In this document: positions 1 to 6,100 of the stretch, one piece after another | Numbering within the stretch: position 1 is the stretch's first letter | Layout of the letters: every line of letters starts with the position of its first letter | From: an uncultured Shinella sp. | Lineage (GTDB): Bacteria; Pseudomonadota; Alphaproteobacteria; Rhizobiales; Rhizobiaceae | Direction of reading: 5' to 3' | DNA length: 6,118 nucleotides | NCBI RefSeq assembly: GCF_946479415.1 | Contig: NZ_CAMLFY010000186.1 | Span: 1-6,118 of the forward strand | Position numbers and translations under genes: made by a program | Notes under the pieces: model-generated | Seen by the model: the letters and a program-made list of their open reading frames with translations, nothing else | Told to the model about the DNA's origin: nothing | The model's database searches: none

Positions 1-1004
1 CGATGCTGCGCGATGCCGAAAACTACACCAAAAAAGGAATAGGCAAGTTCGCCCAGAGCATCGGCGACGATTGGCTAGTGCTTCCGACCGAGGCCGATCC
101 ACCGGCACATACGGAATATCGAGGGGCGCTCAACAGCCATTTCTCCCCGCAGAAAATGTACGCCTTGAAGGATCAGATTCGGGAGCGTGCACGCAGCCTT
201 ATCGCGGCGTTTGCGGAGCGCGGCCATTGTGACTTCATCGGCGAATTTTCAGAGCTGTATCCGATCAACATTGTTTTGGATTTCTTGGGCCTGCCGCAGG
301 AGCGTATGCGCGAGTTCCTGCATTGGGAGCACGACATACTCCATAATAACGACTGGGAGGCCCGCAGCGAAGCAGTACGAAACGTGCGCGACTACCTCCT
401 TGAAGAAATCCAGAGCCGCCGCGAGCATCCGCGCGACGACTACATCACCACCGTGCTCGGCTTTGAATCTTTCGGCCGCCCCTGGACACCCGATGAGGTG
501 CTAGGCCACTGCTTCAATCTCTATATTGGCGGTCTGGATACCGTCACGGCGTTGCTCGGTAACATCTTCAATTTCCTGGCGTCAAACCCGGGGCATCAGC
601 GCAGTCTGCGCGACGACCCTTCGAAAATCGTTCTTGCAGTTGAAGAATTCCTGCGCGCCTTCGCGCCGGTCACCGTCTTCCGGATCGCGACCACCCAGCA
701 AGTGATCCGCGGGGAGACGATCATGCCCGGCGATTATGTCGCGGTATCTACGCCGCTCATTGGCCGTGACCCCACCTTTTATGAGAATCCTGACGAGGTT
801 CGCTTCGATCGCAAGGCGGCGCACATGTCGCTCGGAAGCGGCATCCACAAGTGCCTCGGCATGCACCTCGCGCGCCTCGAGCTGCAGATTGCACTGGAGG
901 AATTCGTGGCGGCGCTGCCCGAGTTCCGCATCCGGGACGGCTTCCGCGTCCCTTATCATGCGGGCAACAACCTTCATGTGGAGGGTCTGGAGCTTCAGTG
1001 GTGA
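1..1004 (+). CDS. Cytochrome P450, CYP101 (P450cam)-like, 5'-truncated by window edge
   Basis: Soluble haem monooxygenase of the bacterial class that receives electrons from a ferredoxin and its reductase; neither partner is in the window. The frame is open to the left edge, and the ATG at position 3 is probably internal. Alignment from memory to P450cam places residue 40 (Arg) at R112, so about 72 N-terminal residues are missing. Numbered from the ATG at 3, visible motifs are DPPAHTEYR at 32-40 (C-helix; His36 likely contacts a haem propionate), the I-helix oxygen-activation motif GGLDT at 176-180 (Asp179/Thr180 match D251/T252), the K-helix ExxR at E215-R218, Arg227 matching R299, and the haem loop LGSGIHKCLG with ligand Cys284. 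Two oddities: Leu277 replaces the usual Phe of the haem loop, and Trp24 sits where P450cam has its camphor-binding Tyr96, so camphor is unlikely to be the substrate. It converges on the beta-oxidation operon. Family is certain; substrate is unknown. Confidence 0.95.
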   Translation, partial: MLRDAENYTKKGIGKFAQSIGDDWLVLPTEADPPAHTEYRGALNSHFSPQKMYALKDQIRERARSLIAAFAERGHCDFIGEFSELYPINIVLDFLGLPQERMREFLHWEHDILHNNDWEARSEAVRNVRDYLLEEIQSRREHPRDDYITTVLGFESFGRPWTPDEVLGHCFNLYIGGLDTVTALLGNIFNFLASNPGHQRSLRDDPSKIVLAVEEFLRAFAPVTVFRIATTQQVIRGETIMPGDYVAVSTPLIGRDPTFYENPDEVRFDRKAAHMSLGSGIHKCLGMHLARLELQIALEEFVAALPEFRIRDGFRVPYHAGNNLHVEGLELQW

Positions 1005-1021
1005 GGCGGCGGTCCCGCCTC
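1003..1021. terminator. Hairpin between convergent genes, possible weak terminator
   Basis: A perfect 7-bp inverted repeat, GAGGCGG and CCGCCTC, separated by a 5-base loop (CGGTC). It begins inside the P450 stop codon (1002-1004) and lies 7 bases past the SDR stop on the other strand. On the plus strand it is followed by only a short pyrimidine stretch (TTCC); on the minus strand no T-run follows. The position between convergent genes and the all-but-one G:C stem suggest a transcription barrier. Without a proper U-tract it is at best a weak intrinsic terminator, or a stem protecting the 3' end of the mRNA. Confidence 0.5.
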
Positions 1022-1028
1022 TTCCACC

Positions 1029-1856
1029 TTACAATTTCCAGCCGCCCCCCGCCACGATCACCTCGCCGGTGATATAATCGGCTTCGGGCAGGCAGAGCAG
1101 ATAGACTGCGCCCGCGGCCTCCTCCGGCGTGCCGGCGCGACCCAATGGGATGCCCTTCTCCATGGCTTCGAGAATCTCGTCGCTGACGCCAGCCTTGATT
1201 TCCTGTCCTTTGATCGAGATCGTGGCACTACCCGCTTCACCAGCCGTCATGCGTGTCATAATCGCACCGAAGGCGACGGCGTTGACGGTCACGTTGTAGC
1301 GACCCCACTCCTTCATCGCCGTCTTGGTCAGACCGACAATGCCGGCCTTGGCCGCTGTGTAGCCCGCCTGGCCGGCATTGCCGCCAAGGCCGGCGACCGA
1401 CGAGATATTGACCACTGTCCGGCGCTTGGCACGGCCATGTTCGGCTATCTCGCGCTTGGCTTCCGCGCCGATTATCGGCTGTGCTGCGCGAAGTATCCTG
1501 AAGGGCGCAGTCAAATGCACATCGAGCATGGCCGCCCATTGCGCGTCACTGGTCTTCTGCAGGACCGCATCCCAGGCGTAGCCGGCATTGTTGATGATGA
1601 TGTCGATCGTGCCGAAGGCGTCCATGGCGGCAGCGACGAAGGCTTCGCCGAAATCGGGCGCGGTCACGTCGCCAACGCAGACTACCGCCCGGACGCCGAG
1701 CGCCTCAATCTCCGCGGCCGTGGCGGCGGCGACGTCTGCGTCCAAATCGTTGACGACGACATGCGCGCCGGACGCTGCCAGCTTGAGTGCGATCGCCTTG
1801 CCGATGCCACGTCCCGAACCCGAAACCAGCGCAATCTTGCCTTCTAATGTTTTCAC
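1029..1856 (-). CDS. Short-chain dehydrogenase, probable (R)-3-hydroxyacyl-CoA dehydrogenase (MFE-2 dehydrogenase-like)
   Basis: 275-residue classical SDR, cytosolic and NAD(P)-dependent. Visible elements: the Rossmann glycine motif SGSGRGIG at 12-19; Asp37 at the end of strand beta-2, which favours NAD(H); Asp63 near the adenine; NNAG at 89-92; catalytic Ser153, Tyr166 and Lys170 with the usual 13 and 4 spacings. The position usually held by the tetrad Asn is His114 (motif DVHL); from memory peroxisomal MFE-2 has VHL there as well, and the C-terminal VAGGGWKL also recalls MFE-2. An insert at about 130-146 is charged and FabG-unlike. It starts at GTG (1856-1854), overlapping the upstream MaoC stop by four bases (GTGA), with AGGAA seven bases upstream. 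As the immediate partner of a hydratase-2-type protein, it most likely oxidises (R)-3-hydroxyacyl-CoA. A FabG-type ketoreductase or a hydroxysteroid dehydrogenase remains possible; the SDR fold is certain and the substrate inferred. Confidence 0.92.
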   Translation of the reverse strand: MKTLEGKIALVSGSGRGIGKAIALKLAASGAHVVVNDLDADVAAATAAEIEALGVRAVVCVGDVTAPDFGEAFVAAAMDAFGTIDIIINNAGYAWDAVLQKTSDAQWAAMLDVHLTAPFRILRAAQPIIGAEAKREIAEHGRAKRRTVVNISSVAGLGGNAGQAGYTAAKAGIVGLTKTAMKEWGRYNVTVNAVAFGAIMTRMTAGEAGSATISIKGQEIKAGVSDEILEAMEKGIPLGRAGTPEEAAGAVYLLCLPEADYITGEVIVAGGGWKL

Positions 1857-2728
1857 TTCCGTGTTCCTGTATTCGTTGAAAATCCGCCAACGCTCGCGCG
1901 TCCTTCGATGATCTTGACCGCCCGCTCAGGTACGCTTGCGCGGAACAACACTGACTCACCACCGCGCCAGACCTCGGTGCGTATCATCTCACCAGGCCAG
2001 GCGGGAGCCGTGAAGCGACCGCACAGTTCGGTGAGCCGACCCGGTTCGCCGTCGCAACATAGGTGGACGAGCGCACGGCTCACCAGCCCCATGGTTCCCA
2101 AGCCATGCAGAATCGGCCGCTCGAACCCCGCCGCCGCCGCCGTATCTGGATCCACATGCAGCGGGTTGCGATCGCCGGTAAGCCGATAAAGCAAGGCTTG
2201 GTTTGGCGCAGTTGGAAGGTCCAGCGCGCCGTCTGCCGGCAAGGCGGGGATGGCGTCGGCAAATAGCCTTGGCAGGTCGGGATTCCCGCCAAAGCCGCCC
2301 GCGCCTCGCAATACCCACGTCTCCTCCATCTCCCCGATCAGCCGACCGGTTGGGGTGGTGAGGGTTCGCTTCGTGCGGACGAGCGCCGCACCGTCCGGCC
2401 CCTCGTCAGCGACGTCACCAATCTCGGTCCGGCCGTGAACCACCTGGCCGACCTCCAGGGGCAGGCTCAAGCGCAGACTCTGCTCTTCCTGCAGGATATG
2501 CCGCCAATCCCAACCTAGTTCGGGTGCCATGGGCCAGAATCCCGGCGTGCCGAGAACCAGAGCCATGGTGGGCAACACGGCGAGCCCCCGCTCGAACACA
2601 AGCCGTTGCTCGTCAATCTGGCCCAGGCCCGCGCCGACCCCCAGCGCATATAGGATGACCTCTTTCGGGTCGCAGACGTCCTGCGCCTCCGGGATCACGA
2701 AGGCGCGCAGCCGATCAACGTTCAGCAT
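1853..2728 (-). CDS. MaoC-family (R)-specific enoyl-CoA hydratase, two-domain hydratase-2 type
   Basis: 291 residues, a double hot-dog protein that hydrates trans-2-enoyl-CoA to (R)-3-hydroxyacyl-CoA. The N-terminal half (about 1-145), with YALGVGAG at 27-34 and the closing GAGGFGG at 142-148, matches the substrate-holding half of hydratase 2 as I remember it from human MFE-2. The C-terminal half carries the hydratase-2 signature YRLTGDRNPLHVDP at 181-194, with the catalytic pair Asp186 and His191 plus Asn188, followed by the PILHG loop at 205-209. Gly211 stands where MFE-2 has Cys (HGLGT against HGLCT). An in-frame ATG 38 codons upstream (2842) is rejected: the extension would lie over the acyl-CoA dehydrogenase, lacks family similarity, and the ATG at 2728 has a strong GGGAGG ahead of it. 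It follows the acyl-CoA dehydrogenase by 19 bases and overlaps the SDR start by four bases. The family is firm; acyl-chain specificity is unknown. Confidence 0.94.
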   Translation of the reverse strand: MLNVDRLRAFVIPEAQDVCDPKEVILYALGVGAGLGQIDEQRLVFERGLAVLPTMALVLGTPGFWPMAPELGWDWRHILQEEQSLRLSLPLEVGQVVHGRTEIGDVADEGPDGAALVRTKRTLTTPTGRLIGEMEETWVLRGAGGFGGNPDLPRLFADAIPALPADGALDLPTAPNQALLYRLTGDRNPLHVDPDTAAAAGFERPILHGLGTMGLVSRALVHLCCDGEPGRLTELCGRFTAPAWPGEMIRTEVWRGGESVLFRASVPERAVKIIEGRASVGGFSTNTGTRK

Positions 2729-2731
2729 TTG

Positions 2732-2738
2732 CCCTCCC
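2732..2738 (-). promoter_or_regulatory. Shine-Dalgarno site deciding the MaoC start
   Basis: GGGAGGG on the minus strand, ending three bases before the ATG at 2728-2726 (four bases from the GGAGG core). The spacing is on the short side, but this is the best match to the anti-Shine-Dalgarno sequence at this junction. It supports the 291-residue start over the longer in-frame alternative at 2842. Confidence 0.6.
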
Positions 2739-2747
2739 GTCGTGCGA

Positions 2748-3905
2748 TCAGGACAGCTTGCGCTCGTCCAGACCCAGTCCGCGGCCGATGATCTCCCGCA
2801 TGATCTCGCTCGTACCAGCAAAGATGCGGCTAATCCGGGCATCCGTATACATGCGACTGATGCGATATTCGTCCATGTAGCCGGCGCCGCCGTGAAGCTG
2901 GACGCACTCGTCCATCACGCGGCCCTCGAGTTCGCTGGCCAGAAGCTTGCACGCCGAAGCATCCTCGGCGGTCAACTCACTCTTGTTGAGCAGCAGCACA
3001 CACTGGTCAACATAGGTCTGGAGCGCATCCAATTCAGCGCGCATCGACGCCATCTTGAAGCGCGTGTTCTGGAAAGCGCCGATCGGCTTTCCGAACGCCT
3101 TGCGCTCCTTCACATAATCGAGGGTGATGTCGAACGCGGTCTGCGCGGTTGCCATGAAGCCGATCGCCGCGACTAGCCGCTCCTGCGCCAGAAAACGGGA
3201 AAGATATTTAAAGCCGAGCGCCGGATCGCCGAGCACATTTTCCTTGGGCAGCCGGACGTCATTGAAGAACAGTTCAGCGGTGTCCTGCGCCTTCAGACCC
3301 ATTTTGGCCAGCTTGCGGCCACGCTCGAAACCTTCCATGCCTCGCTCGACCACGAACAGGCCAAGGCCGTACCGGCTGGCGGGATCCGTGCGCGCGGCTA
3401 CGACGATGAGATCTCCTAATATCCCGTTGGAAATATAGGTCTTGGCACCGTTCAGCAGCCAATGGTCGCCCTTGTCGATCGCGCTCGTACGCATGCCGGC
3501 CAGATCGCTGCCCGTGGAGGGTTCGGTCATCGCCACGGCGAGTATCTTCTCGCCGCTGACGATGCCCGGCATCCAGCGGTCCTTCTGCTCGTCGGTTCCC
3601 AGCTTGGCGATATAGGGGGCGACGAGATTGCTGTGGAGGTTGATGTAAAAGCCAATGTCGCCGTGGCGCATATTCTCTTCGATGATGATTTGCTCGAAGC
3701 GAAAATCATCGATCCCGGCGCCGCCATATTTCTCCTCTGCCCATGTGCAGAGCAATCCCTGCTCTCCCGCTCTGAGATAGAGTTCCCGATCCACCATGCC
3801 CTGCTCGCGAAAGCGCTCGACATGGGGGGCGACCTCTGCGGTCATGAACTTGACGACGCTGCTCCGGAACTGCTCGTGTTCCAGCTCGAAGGTCAGGCGT
3901 TTCAT
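2748..3905 (-). CDS. Acyl-CoA dehydrogenase, long-chain/isovaleryl (LCAD/IVD) catalytic-Glu class
   Basis: 385-residue FAD-dependent acyl-CoA dehydrogenase that makes the trans-2-enoyl-CoA used by its neighbours; electrons normally go to ETF. Domain order is normal: N-terminal helices (1-120), a beta domain with signature AMTEPSTGSD at 125-134, and C-terminal helices with RKAFGKPIGAFQ at 268-279 and QLHGGAGYM at 336-344. The usual catalytic Glu of the medium- and short-chain enzymes (YEGT loop) is Ala363 in FAGTSE; instead Glu242 in LAQERL falls where LCAD and IVD keep their base, so the enzyme should be active. The single-gene full-length form argues against the heteromeric steroid ChsE type, which splits the active site. 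Start chosen at the ATG 3905-3903: it overlaps the FadJ stop as ATGA, has AAGGAG 11 bases upstream, and its product begins like the family. An ATG at 3986 would overlap FadJ by 85 bases. Substrate length or branching is not determined. Confidence 0.95.
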   Translation of the reverse strand: MKRLTFELEHEQFRSSVVKFMTAEVAPHVERFREQGMVDRELYLRAGEQGLLCTWAEEKYGGAGIDDFRFEQIIIEENMRHGDIGFYINLHSNLVAPYIAKLGTDEQKDRWMPGIVSGEKILAVAMTEPSTGSDLAGMRTSAIDKGDHWLLNGAKTYISNGILGDLIVVAARTDPASRYGLGLFVVERGMEGFERGRKLAKMGLKAQDTAELFFNDVRLPKENVLGDPALGFKYLSRFLAQERLVAAIGFMATAQTAFDITLDYVKERKAFGKPIGAFQNTRFKMASMRAELDALQTYVDQCVLLLNKSELTAEDASACKLLASELEGRVMDECVQLHGGAGYMDEYRISRMYTDARISRIFAGTSEIMREIIGRGLGLDERKLS

Positions 3906-6070
3906 GCCGGCATCGGCTCCTTCACCTTGACCTGCTCGGCCGTGTCGTAGAAAGTTTCCCCGCTTGCCGCCTTCTCCCGGAGCCATGCCGATGGCAGGAA
4001 GCGCGGGCCGTAGCGCTGTGCGAGCCGGTCAGCCTCCTTGACGAACTCGGCAACGCCGACGGTGTCGACATAGCTGATCGTGCCGCCTGTCCATGTCGGA
4101 AAACCCCATCCGTAAATGGACCCGAGATCAGCGTCCTGCGGCGTTTCGAGCACCCCTTCCTCAAGGCAGCGTAGGGTTTCCATCGCCTGGGCGTAAAGAT
4201 AGCGCTTCTTGAGCTCCTCCATATCCCAGCCGTCCTTCACGGGGAAATGCTGGGTGAGCCCTTTCCAGAGATGCTTCTTGCCGCCTTCCGGATATTCGTA
4301 GAAAGCCCCTCCCTCCTTGCGGCTGGAGCGGCCGATCTCATCCTTCATCTTACGCATCACGGCGAAGCCGGCGGGAGGCGTATACTTGTCGCCCTCTTCC
4401 GCGATCGCCTGGTCGATGATCTTGAGCGGCAGGTCGAGCGTCAGCTCATCCAGCAGGGCGAGCGGACCTACCGGCATACCAACCGCCTTGGCGGCATTCT
4501 CGATAACGGCGGCCGGAACGCCCTCGCCCAGCATCGCGGCGCCTTCGTGGATCAGCATCTGGAAAACGCGGCTGGTATAGAAGCCGCGGCTATCGTTGAC
4601 CACGATCGGCGTTTTGCGCAGCTGCGCGATGAAATCGAGCCCTTTGGCGAGCGTCTCCTTGCTCGTCTGTTTGCCCATGATGACTTCAACCAGGCTCATA
4701 CGGTCAACGGGCGAGAAGAAATGCAGACCGATAAACTGTTCCGGCCGCTTCGATGCGCGGGCCAGCTGCGAGATCGGCAAGGTCGACGTGTTCGAAGCGA
4801 AGATGGCCTGTTCGGGGATCACCGCTTCGGCTTTCCTCGTGGTTTCGGCCTTGATGGCGGTATCCTCGAACACAGCTTCGACGACGAGATCGCAGCCTTG
4901 CAGCGACGCGAAATCGTCGGTTGGAGTGATGCGGGCGAGAATCGCGTCCGCCTTCTCCTGCGTCATCTTGCCCTTCTCGATCTGCTTGCCGAGGATCTTG
5001 GCCGAATAGTCCTTGCCCTTTTGCGCCGTGGGAACGTCGCGATCGATCAGCACGACCTCGATCCCAGCATTGGCGGACACGAAGGCGATACCGGCTCCCA
5101 TCATGCCCGCACCCAATACACCGACTTTCTTCGCCTCGAACTTCGGAACGCCCTCGGGCCGGCGCGCACCTTTCTCGGCAGCCTGCTTGGAGATGAAGGT
5201 GGTGCGGATGATGTTGCGAGCGACCGGATCGTTCAAAAGCTTGGCGAAATACTTGCCCTCTACCGCCAACGCCTTGTCGAACGGAAGCTGCATGCCGTGG
5301 AACACCGAGTTCAAGATCGCAAGAGGCGCCGGCAGGTTGTAGCCGACCTTCGCGAGGCTGCCCGTCGCCATCATGTAGGCGAAGGAATCCTCGGGCACGG
5401 TCATGCCCTTCTTTTGCGGCGGGACCCAGCCTTTGACATCCCACGGCTTCACCGGGTCGGGGGCAGTGGCAAGCCAGGCCTGGGCCGCAGCGATCAGATC
5501 CGCGGCGGGAACCACCTCATCGACGATTCCGAGCTTGAGCGCCTCTGCCGGAGCGACCGAGCGTCCCGACAGCAGCAGGTCGAGCGCCGTCTTCATCCCG
5601 GCGATGATGCCGAGGCGCACCGTGCCGCCCGAACCGGGCAACAGACCGACATTGACCTCAGGCAAGCCGACCTGAGCCTTGGGATCGTCCACCAGGATGC
5701 GACGGTGGCAGGCAAGCGCCAACTCAAATCCGCCGCCCAGTGCCAAGCCGTTGATCGCGGCCACCCAAGGCTTACCCGAGCGCTCGATCGCGCGGTGCAT
5801 GTCGGTCGCTCGCTTGGAAAAAGCGTATGCGTCCTGCAGGGTAAGGCTGTCAAAACCGTTGACGAGCTGCTTGAGGTCCGCGCCTGCCATGAAAGTCTTC
5901 TTGGCCGACGTGAGTATGACCCCCTTTATGTCCTCGCCTGCGGCGATCTGCCGCGTCGCGGCCTCCATGTCGGCGATGAAGTCGTCATTGACGACATTCA
6001 TCGAGCCTTCCGCGTCGAGAGTCAGTATTGCAAAGCCCTGGCCGGTCTTTTCCAGTCGCATAGTTTTCAT
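3902..6070 (-). CDS. fadJ: Bifunctional enoyl-CoA hydratase / (S)-3-hydroxyacyl-CoA dehydrogenase, FadB/FadJ type
   Basis: 722-residue beta-oxidation alpha subunit (MFE-1-like) that hydrates trans-2-enoyl-CoA and oxidises the (S)-3-hydroxyacyl-CoA with NAD, usually in complex with a thiolase. The crotonase domain (about 1-190) has the oxyanion loop FMAGAD at 60-65, GGGFE at 112-116 and GLPE at 135-138; Glu116 and Glu138 match FadB E119 and E139. A linker is followed by the dehydrogenase domain: GAGMMG at 320-325 and Asp343 for NAD, NTST at 427-430, then His450 and Glu462 in HFFSP and LVEV, the same numbers as the FadB catalytic pair. The last 120 residues are the paired C-terminal helical domain, with GWGFPTWTGG near 635-645. 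Length is normal (FadB 729, FadJ 714). The first ATG has a weak GGGA five bases upstream; Met4 would leave none in range. It begins 30 bases after a probable thiolase stop and overlaps the next gene by four bases. FadB or FadJ cannot be decided here. Confidence 0.96.
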   Translation of the reverse strand: MKTMRLEKTGQGFAILTLDAEGSMNVVNDDFIADMEAATRQIAAGEDIKGVILTSAKKTFMAGADLKQLVNGFDSLTLQDAYAFSKRATDMHRAIERSGKPWVAAINGLALGGGFELALACHRRILVDDPKAQVGLPEVNVGLLPGSGGTVRLGIIAGMKTALDLLLSGRSVAPAEALKLGIVDEVVPAADLIAAAQAWLATAPDPVKPWDVKGWVPPQKKGMTVPEDSFAYMMATGSLAKVGYNLPAPLAILNSVFHGMQLPFDKALAVEGKYFAKLLNDPVARNIIRTTFISKQAAEKGARRPEGVPKFEAKKVGVLGAGMMGAGIAFVSANAGIEVVLIDRDVPTAQKGKDYSAKILGKQIEKGKMTQEKADAILARITPTDDFASLQGCDLVVEAVFEDTAIKAETTRKAEAVIPEQAIFASNTSTLPISQLARASKRPEQFIGLHFFSPVDRMSLVEVIMGKQTSKETLAKGLDFIAQLRKTPIVVNDSRGFYTSRVFQMLIHEGAAMLGEGVPAAVIENAAKAVGMPVGPLALLDELTLDLPLKIIDQAIAEEGDKYTPPAGFAVMRKMKDEIGRSSRKEGGAFYEYPEGGKKHLWKGLTQHFPVKDGWDMEELKKRYLYAQAMETLRCLEEGVLETPQDADLGSIYGWGFPTWTGGTISYVDTVGVAEFVKEADRLAQRYGPRFLPSAWLREKAASGETFYDTAEQVKVKEPMPA
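3917..3922 (-). promoter_or_regulatory. Shine-Dalgarno site for the acyl-CoA dehydrogenase, inside the fadJ 3' end
   Basis: AAGGAG on the minus strand, 11 bases before the ATG at 3905-3903. It is a near-consensus site within the last codons of the FadJ-like gene. The spacing is a few bases longer than optimal, which fits partly coupled re-initiation at the ATGA overlap. It supports the 385-residue start. Confidence 0.55.
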
Positions 6071-6100
6071 GGGTATCCCGATCTCTAGTTCGGTGGTCGC

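Noticed and set aside
2125..2143. A GCC-repeat run inside the MaoC gene as a possible microsatellite
   Set aside because: It encodes a short Ala run (197-200) after the active-site motif and fits normal high-GC Ala codon use; too short to call a repeat.
2729..2842. An N-terminal extension of MaoC by 38 residues from an upstream ATG
   Set aside because: The extra residues overlap the C-terminal codons of the acyl-CoA dehydrogenase, look like out-of-frame translation, and the ATG at 2728 has its own strong Shine-Dalgarno site.
2529..3176. A 215-codon plus-strand open frame antisense to MaoC and the acyl-CoA dehydrogenase
   Set aside because: It spans the junction of two well-supported minus-strand genes and shows no family motif; a GC-driven shadow frame.
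2748..3905. Acyl-CoA dehydrogenase as a catalytically dead paralogue because of Ala363
   Set aside because: Glu242 occupies the alternative catalytic position known from LCAD and IVD, so loss of the loop Glu does not imply inactivity.
3462..3950. A 162-codon plus-strand open frame antisense to the acyl-CoA dehydrogenase
   Set aside because: No domain or start-site support, and fully inside a convincing gene on the other strand.
3906..3986. An N-terminal extension of the acyl-CoA dehydrogenase by 27 residues
   Set aside because: It would overlap the FadJ-like gene by 85 bases. The sequence is Gly/Arg-rich and unlike the family, whereas the ATG at 3905 gives the normal N-terminus and a 4-base overlap.
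4247..6088. A 613-codon open frame on the plus strand, antisense to the FadJ-like gene
   Set aside because: It lies over a gene with all catalytic motifs intact. Its translation is rich in Arg, His, Asp and Leu with no recognisable domain, as expected for the complement of a high-GC coding frame.
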